NCBI RefSeq assembly: GCF_032884065.1
Contig: NC_088871.1
Location: 21,278,755-21,342,754, forward strand
DNA length: 64,000 nucleotides
Direction of reading: 5' to 3'
Source: Artemia franciscana
Lineage: Eukaryota; Arthropoda; Branchiopoda; Anostraca; Artemiidae
A program made the position numbers and the translations under genes. This document shows positions 11,150-23,345 of the stretch, piece by piece. The number at the start of each line of letters is the position of its first letter. Position 1 is the stretch's first letter. The notes under the pieces were generated by a model, which saw only the letters and a list, made by a program, of their open reading frames with translations, was not told the DNA's origin and ran no database searches.

Positions 11150-12850
11150 GGTCCCATTCGAACGGAAATCAAAAGTTTTAGGGCCCTTTTTAGGTGACCC
11201 AAAAAATTGGCAACTAGCCCCCTCCCATGCTCCTTTTACCCCAAAAGTCACCAGATTTAAGTCACCCCTCCGAAGTTTATACAGCTATTCCTTCCATAAA
11301 ACCTTATATGCCCCCGGGATATAATTTACAACACTTGACCCCGGGTTCTGGGTGGTTGTGTGAACCCTAGAGTTTTCATTATATGGTTCTGGGTCTATTT
11401 TTGGCAAAATGAAAATCTCAAAGTTCTATTGGATGAATTTGGGGAAAATACGATTGAAATACGATTGATGGGAGAGGCGCGATTTGCCATCAGATTGCTT
11501 TTGAATCTCAAAAAGGGAACTAGAACTTTCAATTTCTAGTCATTCGAGTCTCCTCCGAAACTCACCTCTTCCATAATAATCTTATTCACCCCCGGGCATA
11601 AGTTACAACGTTTCGCCTGGGCTCGGGGTGGGGGTCTGTTGACCTCAAAGTTTAGTTGTCTGATCGTTGGACTATTTCAACCAAATTTTTTCTCAAAATT
11701 TTGATATAATTTGTTTGGGGAAAAGAGGGTTATGTGAGGTGAGGTAGATACCTTACTTTCACAATTGACTCTTAAAAAGCCAACTAACTTTCAATTTAAA
11801 ATCAAATGAGCCACCTCTGAAGTTTATACTACCACCCCTTCCATATGAAGTGCCTCTGGAAAAATAAAAATAAAATAGTAATAAAACATTTAGCCGTATG
11901 GCCTTTACTTAAATGACCCCGGTGCATAGCTTACATGATTTGCCCCCGGGCTCTGGGGCTTGTGTCAACCCCACCGTTTTTGCTATTTTATCTTTAAACT
12001 ATTTTGAATAAAATGGCCATCTCAAAATTCTGCTCGGATACATTTGTAGAAAAAAGGGACCTGGGGGGAGGGGCTAGTTGCCTTCCGATCACTTTTGAAT
12101 CTTAAAAAGGGCACTATAGCTTCCGATCTTCAATCAAATGAACCCCTTCCGAAGTTTATACGGTCATCCCTTCCATATGAAGTGACTCTGGGGAAAAAAC
12201 TAAAACATTGGACCTCTATGGTTTTAGGGTGTGTGGGGGGGAGGCTAGTTGTGGTCGGATTACTTTCGACTCTTAAAATGGGAACTAAAACTATAAGTTT
12301 TCTAATCATTTGATTCCCCTCCAAAGTTTATTACGAACGTCTCATCCATAACAACCTTATATGCCCCGGGCATAATACAAACCTTTCCCCCGGTTATGTT
12401 GACCCCGAAGTTTTGTCATCTGATCGTTGGACTATTTCAAGCAAAATGGCTATCTCAAAATATGATCGGATACATTTGGGGAGAAGATGGGGGAGGGGTG
12501 GTGTATGCCCGTCGATCACTTTCGATGAATCTTAAAAAGGTAGCAAGAACTTCAATTTCCAATCAAATGAGAAACCTCTGATGTTTATACGACCACCCCT
12601 TACATATTGCTTTATCTATCCCAGGGTAGTAATTTACAACACTACCCCCTGGCTCTGGGGGGTTGTATTAACACCTGAGTTTCTGATACTTGATCTTTAA
12701 AATATTTTGAACAAAATATCATAATTTTCTCATAATTCTCATAATTTTCTCATAATATTATCTCATAATTTTGATCGGATGCATTTGTGGACTAAGGGCC
12801 TGGGAGGGGGGGGGGCTAGCTAAATAAAATATAAATAATAATAAGAATAA
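11150..12850 (+). repeat. Array of diverged ~300-350 bp tandem repeats
   Basis: At least four imperfect units follow one another. Each has, in order, a GAAGTTTATAC..CCCCTTCCATA block, CCCCGGGCATAA..TTACAAC, a CCCCGGGCTCTGGGG-like block, GTTGACCCC, TGATCGTTGGACTATTTCAA, AAAATGGCTATCTCAAAAT, GATCGGATACATTTG, a G-rich run, CTAGTTGCC and CTTAAAAAGGGAACTAGAAC. Units differ by many substitutions and indels, so the array is old. Open frames across it are not conserved between units. Confidence 0.7.
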
Positions 12851-14129
12851 ACAATAATGAAACATTGGAGCCGTATGGCCTTTACTATTGGCAACGCTAT
12901 AGCTTGCCTCCGATTCCACCATCTGCAAGTGTCAAATGGGGCTAAAAATGGCACTTTTGGTGCCATTTCTCAATTGAAAAAGCTTGGCTTTATGATTTAT
13001 AGTCCAAAACCCTTCACTGGAGGTTTTTAATCACCCCTCCCGTATACTCCCCCTCCCAGCCTCCTTAGTAAGTAGCAAAAATCGTCTCTTCACCGGTACG
13101 GCAACATTAGCAGGGCTGACAGTCAAGCACACCATCGTAGAGAGATGTTTAATGCCTCATTTAAAAGCCACGCTTTAGTACTACTCGAAATGAAGAACAA
13201 ATAAATCATAATATGAACTTCTGAAGTCCGACTAAATCTCTATACAAAACAGATAATTTCAAGTTATGATACGAATTCTAAAGCTAGTCTATAATTCTAA
13301 TTTCATCAAGATGCATTTACTTCGGACAAAATAATCACAAAATGTCCTTTTCAGAACCAAAATGATAGCCAATCATTAGACTGATCTAAGTACGTAGAAG
13401 TGATACCAAATTAACAGAAAAAAATTAAGCAGCAATCGTAAAATGCTTTATTTTCATACTGTAAAAAGTGTCATTAATCGGTTTGCTTTTACTGTACCAA
13501 AACTCCAATATTATTTTGTGTTTTCAGTACAGCGCTAGTTTTCTGTAATCATACAAATATAGAAGAATATCGTCAGTTGGTTTATTTCCACTAGTTTTAT
13601 CAATATATGTTAGGTGGGCAGTGAAGCAATAATTTTTGTTGGTTTTAAATTTCAGCTTCGTTCTTTACTTCCTCCAGAATTTTTTTTTTAAATCAATAAG
13701 TAGTAAGAATGACAGTATTAACATATATTATTATTTTATACTTTACCACCGTTACTCTTTTCCCTCGCAATCAGATATTCGTTGCATCCCTCACAATCAT
13801 GGTGGCCACGGATGTCCAATTTTCCACCTCATGAAGTAGAACTGGAAACTACGTTTTCAACCTACGATTCGGCATGGATTTTGAATTGAGGATAAATGAA
13901 AAATAAAACCATACATGTAATAAAATATATCAAATGCGGATCATAAAAACTGAAAAGCTCCTTTATCATGTCATAGAATAACTACCAGAAAAAAGCTTTG
14001 GCAAAGACAAAATTATATTGCCATGAAGACGGTTTACAAATAGTCTTAAATTTCAGTAGACGAATTTGTTTTGAGAGATAATGTTATTCGTCAATTGTGT
14101 GTTATTATCAATTCTTACAGAAATCTTAA

Positions 14130-14520
14130 TTTCCGCAATTGTTGGGAAAACGATTTGAAATTAAATTAAAAAAGAAATATTTCAACTGAATGTAAGAAGC
14201 AACATTGAAACATAAAATGAACAGAAATTGTTCTGTATATGGGGGGGGGGTTCTACCCTCCTCAATACCTCGCTTCTTTACACTAAAGTTTGACTTTTTG
14301 TCCCAATTCATTAGGAATTAAATAAAAAAACAAGTTTTTTTAACTGAAAGTAAGGAGCGACATTAAAACTTAAAACAATCAGAAATTACTCAGTACATGA
14401 ACGGGACTGTCCCCTCCTCAAAACCTGCTCTTTACGCTAAAGTTTGACTCTTTTTCTCAGCTCTACTTTTTAAAACAGTAAAAAACTTTAGCGTAAAGAG
14501 CGGGGCATTGAGAAGGTGAT
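14130..14520. repeat. CTTTAGCG-type short repeats (family R2), adjoining copies
   Basis: Two adjoining copies share AATTAAATAAAAAAACAAG, ACTGAAAGTAAGGAGCGAC, a TGTCCCCTCCTCAA-like block and TACGCTAAAGTTTGAC. The second is followed by an inverted piece AAAAAACTTTAGCGTAAAGA, so the element can fold on itself. Further copies are at 15150-15330 and 22255-22430. Confidence 0.55.
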
Positions 14521-14539
14521 CTGTCTTGTGGCAAAAAAA

Positions 14540-14870
14540 TACAAAATTCCATATTTTTGTAGATAGAACCTTGGAACTTCTACTGTAGGGTTCTCTGATA
14601 CGCTGAATCTGACGGTGTGACTTTCGTTAAGATTTTATGATTTTTAAAGGGGGTTTCCCCTATTTTCTAAAATAAGGCAAATTTTCTCAGGCACTTAACT
14701 TTTGATGGATAAGACCAAACTTGATGAAACTTATATATTTAAAATCAGCATTAAAATGCAGTTCTTTTGATGTATCTATTGGTATCAAAATTCCGTTTTT
14801 TAGAGTTTCGGTTACAATTGAGCCTGGTCGCTCCTTACTACAGTTCGTTACCACGAGCTTTTTGAAAAGT
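14540..14870 (+). repeat. Dispersed repeat family R1, copy 3
   Basis: The longest plus-strand copy, carrying both the ATACGCTGAATCTGACGG part and the GATGTATCTATTGGTATCAA part. It ends near GGTCGCTCCTTACTACAG. Compare 10195-10440 and 10656-11065. Confidence 0.65.
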
Positions 14871-14915
14871 CATAAAGCACAAGGGCTTACTTACTTACTT
14901 GAACTTAAAGCATGT

Positions 14916-15134
14916 TCAAGCCGAATGGAGGATCATCCTGGCATCCAGCAGAAGAAGACCAGTTTTCTCTCGCATATCTCGATCAGTAGTGGCTGGCTCC
15001 ACGATATTAATCCAGTGACTGTCCCAGCGTCTGCCCTACTTGCGGAAGCAACCAATTGGCTCCAGGTCGGCTTTGACAGTGGCAAGCCAGGTTTTCTTCT
15101 GTCCTCCTACTCTCTTCTTCCAAGACGAAAGCGG
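14916..15134 (-). pseudogene. LINE ORF2 C-terminal fragment
   Basis: On the minus strand a 73-codon stretch reads GGQKKTWLATVKADLEPIGC, then an in-frame stop after FRK, then GRRWDSHWINI, DRDMREKTG and DARMILHSA. A GG-x-x-x-TW-x-x-x-V-x-x-D segment followed by WD-x-x-W and a D-R-x-x-W/R motif is typical of the sequence after the reverse transcriptase of arthropod LINEs. The internal stop and lack of any upstream RT show a dead 3' fragment. Confidence 0.5.
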
Positions 15135-15149
15135 TAGGCATTTGGGGCA

Positions 15150-15330
15150 ATTGGTCGTTTAATTAGAATAACAATTTTTTTTTAAAGTACTAAAAAACTT
15201 TAGCGCGTAGAGTGAAGTATTCAGGAGAGGCAGCCCACCTGATATACCGAATGTTTTCTGTCCGTTTTAAGACTTAATGTTGCTCCTTACTTTCAGTTGA
15301 AAAAACTTGCTTTTGATTTAATTAGTAAAA
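15150..15330. repeat. CTTTAGCG-type short repeat (family R2)
   Basis: Shares AAAAACTTTAGCG, a CAGCCCACCTGATATACCGAA block, GTTGCTCCTTACTTTCAGTT and a terminal CTTGCTTTTGATTTAATTA with the copies at 14130-14520 and 22255-22430. Confidence 0.55.
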
Positions 15331-15661
15331 GGATCCCCTTTCCCTATGTACCTTTGTTTCACTAGATTTTGTTATGTTTGTTGCATATATTTTTATGTCT
15401 TCGTTTTCCAGCGCTATTTGTTTAACAATAGTATTGTGTAACCATAACATTTTGTATATGACTTAATAGCTTTGTAACACAATTATTATTGTTATGAAAT
15501 TGTATTTTAACAAACAAATGACTTTGGGGAGGTCAACTTCGTCTACCCATATGACAAATATTCAAAATGTCTTACCTTTTGATACAGTGGTTCCCATTCT
15601 GATCACCATCCATTACTATATTAAACCTCATCTTCCTAAAACAGATTAGGCTGGAAAATAA

Positions 15662-15671
15662 TTTATTTATT
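15662..15671 (-). terminator. ALAD polyadenylation signal
   Basis: On the minus strand AATAAATAAA (two overlapping AATAAA hexamers) lies about 100 bp after the ALAD stop codon, where a cleavage signal is expected. No other AATAAA occurs between it and the stop. Confidence 0.6.
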
Positions 15672-15768
15672 TGCCACAGACCAAATTATGAATGAATACA
15701 GGAAATCACGAACTTATAAAATTATTAAAAGATGAATTCGAACTTGAATTCCAACCTTCATAAAACAT

Positions 15769-15836
15769 TCAAAGACTTCCATCATTTATCCATTCCAAGA
15801 TCACGGGAGTGAAATAACTTATGATTACGTCCGTTC
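15769..15836 (-). CDS. ALAD: Delta-aminolevulinic acid dehydratase, last exon
   Basis: A 68 bp terminal exon with acceptor CTGTTTTTCAG before 15836. It completes the glycine codon split after exon 19060-19159, reads TDVIISYFTPVILEWINDGSL and stops with TGA. The family's C-terminus is GAD-I-I-I-x-Y-(Y/F)-TP followed by an LL-x-WL-type helix, and the length to the stop fits. Phase and sequence both support the join. The enzyme condenses two 5-aminolevulinate molecules to porphobilinogen, the second step of haem synthesis, in the cytosol as a homo-octamer. Confidence 0.9.
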
Positions 15837-18800
15837 CTGAAAAACAGAGTAAATCATGAATCTCTCCATAGAAGGTCTACTTAAAATAAATTTCTCTGAA
15901 ATGTTTTACTTTTATACGTGGGATAAATAAAAATACCCTCCAACAAGAAATTTAAATCAGTGTGTCCAAATAGGAGCGTGGTAAATCAATCCACAACAAC
16001 GATGAATGCTAAATATTACGTTATAAAGAATTATCTTCAGTAAAGCATTAGTTTTTAGAATTCTAAAAATATTGGATAATTTCACGAGTCAGTTAGTTTG
16101 AGCTAATTTTCTGCATATATCTTGCGTAATCTGTAAAGAAATTTTTTGCTCGTTTTAAGTTTCAGCTTTACTCTTTAAGAAAAACTTTGTCTTAAAGATA
16201 AATTTTTGCTCGTTTCATATTTTTAAACACACGAATAAATCTTACAAAAAATATTTGGCTAACTCAGGCGATGAAAATAAAGAAGTCAACATGAGCTTTT
16301 GTTAAAATGGTGCATTAAATACAGATTCTACTGTCTACCTCCCTTAAGCTTTTCCACGAGATATATGCAATTTTATCACATAGGTAAAGATTCCAAGGGT
16401 TGAAATTGAAAATAAATTAATAACATTTTATCTTCATTAGGAATCTTTTTCAAAACGTGTTTTTTAGTTTTCACATACCAATGGGGCTGGGATGGGGATG
16501 ATACAATAGGGGACATTTTAAACCTCTGATTATGAGTTTTTGTCTACGAATACTAGAATGTTTCCCTTTTTTGGCTTCCCAGTCTTTCCACTCCAGAATG
16601 GCACCAATGGATGCCACTTTTCGTGCCACATGGTACTTTACGATGGACTTATTAAAAAGAAATTATAAAAGACATGTATATAATTGCAGTAGCTTCTGAA
16701 TGAGCCGTTAAACATCTATTTGTGATCTTGCAGTAGCTTGCTAGCCGTGGCAGATAAAAAAGAAATGAATATGGAGACGCATACTAACTATGCAAAAATG
16801 ATGATGTATGCTAGCCATCGAAAATTGGAGGACTAGAAGCCTTTTGTTTAGGGTTTTAAACCATAAGAAATCGATAGTATATCTTAGAAGTTGCGTTCTC
16901 CAGCATTTTGGCCCTCTTTGTGCTAAATTGATGTTTTCTCGTACAAAATGGCAGAGAACACCAGTTTTCTGTAGCAAGATCTCTTCGCTAGTTAGATAGG
17001 ACACTGAATATTGCTGTTCACGTTCAAATGATCAGCCTCCTGATATTTTAAGACCATTGGTTCTATACGATCACCCCTGGGACAAAAGGAGATACATCAG
17101 TGAAGCAGGAGGTCTAATTTAAGGCTGTCGACAATGGTGATTCCTTGGAGCAAATTTCGTGTCGCCACCCCTATCTTCGAAGGGTTTCAAGCTCTTTTCA
17201 AAAATCTACAAAAATCCTTTTTTGCAATTAACCTTTACAATTTAGCTAAACCTGTATAATAGTTACCATTCATGGTTCCCTTTTAAATAAGAAATGTTAC
17301 TTACTGTACTAGACAGCCTTTCCAAAATGCACTGAATTTTGGTTACTATGGGCTGTAGTCCAATCTTTACTAGGTTATAGCTGCTGCTACTACCACGATT
17401 GCTTTAGATTAAATCCCAGTTCCTAGACATATGCTGAAAATTGCTTGCCAAGAATAAACTATGACATTTTGAATCAGAACAAAAATAGCCTGCTCATACA
17501 ATTAAGATTTCAACTTCTCAAGCAAACATGTGAAATAAATATTGCAGTTTCCGGTCATGTTTAGGGTGGGCTTGCGAAAAGGGTAAAAAGTATTTTGTAT
17601 AATTACTCGACAATTTTCCAATTTTTGTGAGGAAAGGGTGTTTTAGATAAACACCAAAGAGCGTTAAATCTACACCCTATATGGCGTTCGTGGCTAAAGT
17701 CCTTCACAAGTGCTTCATTAACCATCAAATAGCTAAAAAAAATAGTGTATTCAATTTTATATCCTGTTTCACATTCAAGGGACTGACCTAACCTGTTAAG
17801 ACATTGCTGTAAAATTTCTACGTTAGGTGACCTTGCTCTGTATACGGAAATATGAATTGGAGAAGAAAAGGGATAAGATACCAAACTTAAAATGAATACA
17901 GGAATAACAGACTCAAATCTAATTCTGTAAAGGAGCGACCAATAAGGGAAACTATCTTTGATGGGGCATAATTACGCCAGAGACTTTTCAATAAGAGAAA
18001 GGGACATATTAATAAGAGACGGGGTATTTCAGTCTGTGGCCTACGTTGGATCCCCTGAGGTGTGACAAATACCTTTTTGGCTATTTTCATTTAAAGGATC
18101 AACTCCCCCCTAGATTTAAAAGTACAATTCCTTTCCATCTTCATTAAAAAATAGAACCCCCCCTTATATTTTCGTGATATGATGCCCCCTGGTTCAATTT
18201 TTCGCATTCAGAGTTCTCTTTTCTTACATTCTCTTTAGTTATAACTTGTAGCTACAATTGAGAAACAATCCAGGAAGTGACACCAAATATTTGGTATCTT
18301 TATTTGATGCTTGTAATATTTAAGCGTTTTTTTGTCACTATGTACAATAAAAAAGTTTCCGGTTTTTTACAGAAAAAATCATTTATTGAAAAATTGAATA
18401 GTGAAAAGAGAGCTTGGTCTTAGAAATTACTCAGAATAAATCCATTTCTCAAGAATTCTTGTGAGGTAGAATAACTTCATTTTGAAAGTGACAAATCTGC
18501 AGACTATGTATTTCGGAAGCTAATAGAAAAGGAATTTTACCCATCGACCGGGCGTGTTCAATTTAAGATGGGGAAAATAATTAATTTTGCAAATTATGTA
18601 TAGCATACTTTGAATTACTGCAGTCGAATAGCAATGGGACTTTTACGAGCTAATTTTTAATAGTAATAGCAACAAAGTTAACAATTTAGAGGTTTTCTAA
18701 AAGATATCATATCGCAAAAGACAATAAACATTCATACGTGCACATGAGGTGATAATAAGCTATTAAAGCAACTAAAATTTTCCTAAAATGAAATATGAAA

Positions 18801-19059
18801 AATTATCTCTTTCACAAACGTTGCAAATATTTTTCCCCAAATACTATAGTTTAGCTAAAAATTTAAAGTAGTTGATTTATGAAAATCAGGAGAGGTGCTT
18901 AAGTCAGACAGTCTGATTTAGACCAACAAGAGAAAGAAAATACTTAGCGAGAATAGAAGTTTTTACTTGAGAAAGCTTTTAAAATTTGAAAGCAAAAAAA
19001 TAACGTGTAAAAAGTAGGATCATATCTGGTTTTCAATTTAATTGCTAAAAATTAATTAC
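15837..19059 (-). other. ALAD intron (3.2 kb)
   Basis: Between the last two coding exons. AT-rich, no Helitron ends. Two neighbouring minus-strand open stretches at 17603-17884 and 17887-18090 look protein-like (for example HERHIGCRFNALWCLSKTP), but I recognise no family and see no splice or start support. Confidence 0.7.
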
Positions 19060-19159
19060 CTGCTCTTCTCATTGATACAAGAATCTCTGTGAGCATAGTT
19101 TTGAGCTCAAACGCTCCAGCTTTGGCTCCATGATAAATCATTGCGTATTCACCGGACAC
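19060..19159 (-). CDS. ALAD: Delta-aminolevulinic acid dehydratase, penultimate exon
   Basis: A 100 bp exon with acceptor CATTTTAG before 19159 and donor GTAATT after 19060. It reads VSGEYAMIYHGAKAGAFELK, then TMLTEILVSMRRAG with the last codon split. VSGE(Y/F)AM is the conserved strand that closes the active site of porphobilinogen synthase, and the K-x-x-x-x-E-x-L-x-S-x-RRAG helix follows it as in other animals. It joins exon 20703-20819 in phase 0 (FIYQ|VSGE) and the last exon in phase 1. Confidence 0.95.
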
Positions 19160-20702
19160 CTAAAATGTGAATAAGCAAAAAAGTTCGTAAAAATAAGCCG
19201 TGATGATGCACCAAAACAAATTCGCTACAAGGAGAAGTCAAAAGCATTCGTCTTCTTAACATTAAACCCTATATACCTTTTTGTGTAGTTTAATAAAGAT
19301 CTTTACGTTACTTACATAAACTTAGAAATAATAATTTTAATTATATAGTTAACACTTACAATTTTTTCTTTATTATTATAATCACTTTAATTATTTTCTT
19401 TTACCGTCTCAGCGCTACTAAGGCTTCTATTGCGTTGAGTGCCATTATCATCACTACCAAGATAAAAATCATGGTATCTAGACCTCTATATGAGTTTCAT
19501 CCAATCAGGGTAAGGATGGAATTTGAAAATGGGCATATTGCAAGCAAGAAACTATCCAATTGGCTGAAGATCGATGCTGAGTTAGAATCTTACAATTTTA
19601 AGACGGGATACATTTATACATTTTTGGTGCACCATTTCCTAAGTGTAGTGCATTGAAGAACTTCCCCAAATATCCGCAAGACACCCCCACTCACTCACCG
19701 GTTTCAAATTTTAACCAGGAGCAATATAGTCACCAAGACTCAAACAGCGAATGCAAACTAAATTTTTATTTTAAATAAGTTCAGGCAAAACTAGATGTCG
19801 TTCAGTTGTTTTCCAGAATACATTTTTAGATGAAGTACCCCTAGTAAGATATTTAAATTAAAGTCCAAACTATATAATTGACTATTTCTCAGGTTTTTGG
19901 ATTACTATTTCTCAGGTTTTTGAATTACTATTTCTCATGAATTACTATTTCTCAGGCACTACATAAATAGCATAAGTATACTTTCTTTTCGTAAATCCAG
20001 GTCCGTGAAATTTATTTCAATTTCAGTAGTAACAGTCCAAAATTATAAAATTATAAAATTATATAAATTATAATTTTTTTTCTTTTATCAATAAACACCA
20101 TAACTTTTTCAAATGTTAATGTCATATCTTAAAAATTTGTGTCCATACTTCTTATGAACATTCACCTTCTTTATAAAAATTGAAAAAAACCTAAAGTTTT
20201 GTGACTTTTATTTACTTACATTAAATAAAGATGAGCGATTCAGAAGCCAAATTGTTGAGACCGATTGAATAAATATTTTTAAAGGATGAAATTTAGACAT
20301 GAAATGTTATAAGTTACTCAACTTTTTCTCATAAAAATCACAAAAAGACAAGATTAGACTTAATCGAATCGCCGTTAATCATTCATATTTTTGCTAAATA
20401 GTTATTACCCCGTATCTGCTTTTTTCCTGCTACGATTTCAGTGAATTTATATAAATGTGACTTCAATATAGCATCACTTCAATTATTGCAGCAGACATCA
20501 ATGACCCAAAGCGATTTATTCCCCAAATCTCCATCTTGTACGTTTATATTCAGTGTAATGATCTGATTCCAGTCTTCTGAATCATTTTGAAAAAATCCAG
20601 CTACGAGGTTTTCGCTGCCCCCTGGTGATATGGAGAAATGATGACTCACTTTAGGTAAAAAGCATAAGTATTGAACTCATACAAGACAGACAAATTACGA
20701 AC
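19160..20702 (-). other. ALAD intron (1.5 kb)
   Basis: AT-rich intron with a short locally repeated TTACTATTTCTCAGG motif at 19880-19955. A 50-odd codon minus-strand open stretch near 20470-20640 is not needed for ALAD and has no recognised homology. Confidence 0.8.
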
Positions 20703-20819
20703 CTGGTAAATGAACATGGGATATTCGGGATATTTCGCTTTCAACTGACTCACGATGTCAAGATACGCTAGTCCTGGTTTAACCATAAGCATATCAGCTC
20801 CTTCTGCAACATCCCTAGC
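20703..20819 (-). CDS. ALAD: Delta-aminolevulinic acid dehydratase, exon with active-site lysine
   Basis: A 117 bp, 39-codon exon with acceptor TTATTACAG before 20819 and donor GTTCGT after 20703. The translation [20 protein letters not shown], then [14 protein letters not shown] and MFIYQ, matches the family core. The lysine of MVKPG is the Schiff-base lysine equivalent to human Lys252, and the tyrosine of IYQ precedes VSGE as expected. It follows directly on GLALRAV at the end of the exon at 51645-51877, both in phase 0, so that exon is its upstream neighbour across a Helitron-filled intron. Confidence 0.95.
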
Positions 20820-22905
20820 CTGTAATAAAATATAGGTTAGTTGTTGATCTTTCGTAGATACTGTCATAGGTGAACACACGTCCGACCCTGAGCACATTTC
20901 CAGAAGGAAGGGGTAAAATATTAGAAAAGTGCATTTTAAGGGCAAGGGCCACAGTTCCTAAATTACTTTCTTGAAGATGTGCTCCATCATGCTTCTTTTC
21001 TCTCTTCTGTTGTCTCTTTTTCAATCGCAACTTATCTGGTACAATATCATTTACGTTTTAATTTCTTTGATAATCAGCACTTTTGAACTAACTATTTCGA
21101 CATTTTTGAGTTTTTTTTTCATATTTCAAAATGATTTAATGATTAATTTTTTTTCATTTAAAAATGGAAAAATTAAAAAATCCAAATCTCCAAGTCCGGT
21201 TCTATGAACACAGTCAGTCTCATAGACATCCAGATCTATGAACTTATGATTTTGTTCATTTAGTATGTCAAATTAAATCCTTAATGCTAATAATATTACA
21301 AGAACCGTTTATAGGATAACATACTTTTTCTCCTAAATGGGTAAAAAAATCAGGTGCGATGATTGTACAAAACCATACAGCATTTTAGAACCTGTAGAAT
21401 ACTAAAACAATTTTGAAGGGGTCTTGCACTTACCGTCATCTGGTGTAAACGTAGAAACGTAACGCACTATGTGCGTTCCATCCCTATATACTATGCATCG
21501 GCACATTTCTTAGGTACCACTGACCCAATCGTGCCAGATTTGGCATGCACCACTAATTTAACAAGTTTTTTTGAAATTGTACAGACTCTTAGAGAAATCC
21601 TTTCTTTGCTTGAATAATCAAGTGTATAGTGTCAAAACATTGTCAAACAAGTCACGATGGTAAATTTTCTATGTGAACGGAAACATATCAAAACTGCTTT
21701 TCATTATTGAATTCATATAGGCTAATAAAACCGGCTTTTAATATTGCAAAAATGTTGAATATAAAATTTTGAAAACTAAAAAGGATTATTAGATGATAAA
21801 ACAAAATTTTATTTTAAAATAAAAAACACTATTTTTTAGAAAAAATTGTGCCGATGGCTGACAATAATCTTGTTTTCATTAATTCCCATAGACTATGTTG
21901 TTCCATCATTATCTATCTTCCTAATGACTCATTGTCATTGATCAATGACAAATGTTATTTGTCGTGGATAGTCATAGATGCACAAACAAATTACCTAAGA
22001 GAGCTTTTTTTATAGATTTGAAGGAATATTTGCTATTATCGGTTTGAAAAAAAAAATTATCATTAGAATCTACTTTAAAAAGTCATTAAACATTTTATTG
22101 GTAACAGCTGTGTCAATAATATGTATATATACGGTTTATGTGCCAATATATTGAACTAAAAACATTATCTCAAGTGTTCAACTTTTAAAACATATCAAGT
22201 TTCATGAACGAAGCTTTTACTATATTCGTTAACTTAAAAAAATAGTTTGACTACTCACAACTCTACTTTTTAAAACAATAAAAAACTTTAGCGTAAAGAG
22301 CGGAGCGTTGAGGGGGGACAGCCCCTTTCATATACGGAATAATTTTTTTTCGTTTTAGTGTCGCTCCTCACTTTCAGTTGAAAAGCTTGTTCTTTTTTAT
22401 TTAATTACATAAAGCTCAGTTTGATTTGCAACATTTTCTTGTTATTCTAATCCTCGGTCAGATATGTAGACCTTAAAAACTTTATTTGCCCTCTAATCGT
22501 TGACTAACAGTGTTAGCAAGTAATTTTTGTTACGATAGCTCAAACAGAATTTTTAGTGAACACATATTGCTTGCTACCAATTCACGGAAATGTAGTAATA
22601 AGCGGGAAAATTCTAAAACCACAAGCATAGAGAAAAACTTGAGAATTTCAAGTTTGTTTGTGGGGCCAAGCGAAACTCAAGGCAGGAAAAACACATATAT
22701 ACTAACCATATTAGCATATGTATCAGTTCTTAACATTATATCACTGTTATGAGCAGATACTAGTTATCCTGTTTTGTTGTGTTATCTAGTTTTGAATATT
22801 GCGCAAAAAATCTCCCTAAAATTTCTCAGGCAATGATTGGACTTGTCCGAGAAATTCTCTAATACACTTTCTCCGGACGGCAGTAGTATTGATCGCTGGT
22901 ACACA
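20820..22905 (-). other. 3' part of the giant ALAD intron, before the Helitron zone
   Basis: Ordinary AT-rich intron sequence with one R2 repeat at 22255-22430. The Helitron zone starts at 22906. Confidence 0.7.
22255..22430. repeat. CTTTAGCG-type short repeat (family R2)
   Basis: Shares CTCTACTTTTTAAAACA, AAAAAACTTTAGCGTAAAGA, a GGGACAGCCCC block and GTCGCTCCTCACTTTCAGTT with the copies at 14130-14520 and 15150-15330. Confidence 0.6.
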
Positions 22906-23159
<254 letters not shown>

Positions 23160-23160
<1 letters not shown>

Positions 23161-23251
23161 CCCCCCCGCGCGCGTAAGATGTTACGCGCCATATTAGTTA
23201 CGCGCCATTGTAGTTGTGTCCCTGTGTCCCATCTGTGAATATATATATATA
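23160..23251 (-). mobile_element. Truncated Helitron 3' region without its CTAG end
   Basis: Matches the GCGCGCGTAAG, ACGCGCCAT and TGTAGTTGTGTCCC part of the Helitron 3' region, but lacks the terminal hairpins and CTAG. Its (TA)n end is where the next Helitron (23252) is inserted. Confidence 0.65.
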
Positions 23252-23345
23252 CTAGCTGTTGGGGTGGCGCTTCGCGCCACCCCAACACCTAGTTGGTGGG
23301 GCGCTTCGCGCCCCCCCCAAGCCCCCCCGCGCGCGTAAGTCGTTA
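23252..23345 (-). promoter_or_regulatory. Helitron 3' terminus with double hairpin-CTAG
   Basis: Read on the minus strand. First comes a GGGGCGC / GCGCCCC stem with GAA loop, followed by CCAACTAGG. Then a 12-bp perfect stem TTGGGGTGGCGC / GCGCCACCCCAA, again with a GAA loop, is followed by CAG-CTAG-T. A terminal hairpin just before CTRR is the Helitron termination signal. Here the hairpin plus CTAG occurs twice. Further upstream GCGCGTAA-CGAC-TTACGCGC can form a third stem. Confidence 0.85.

Larger units (their letters stand above)
9150..15660. other. Repeat-rich region between the two host genes
   Basis: No exon could be assigned. Most of the region consists of diverged repeats listed separately: copies of an approximately 300-400 bp family in both orientations, a tandem array of diverged units at 11150-12850, short CTTTAGCG-type elements and a LINE-like tail. 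Any 5' exons of the adenylate-kinase-like gene must lie here. Confidence 0.6.

Noticed and set aside
15576-15635. Minus-strand 60-bp candidate exon (MRFNIVMDGDQNGNHCIK) with AG and GTAAGA borders
   Set aside because: Lies after the ALAD stop and poly-A signal. Its phase does not fit exon 8988-9149 directly, and there is no homology; could be a 5' exon of another gene but is unsupported.
17603-18090. Two protein-like minus-strand open stretches in an ALAD intron
   Set aside because: No recognised family, no splice signals placed, different frames. Perhaps an old repeat.
20470-20650. Minus-strand open stretch inside an ALAD intron as an alternative exon
   Set aside because: ALAD exons join perfectly without it, and it ends in a stop.
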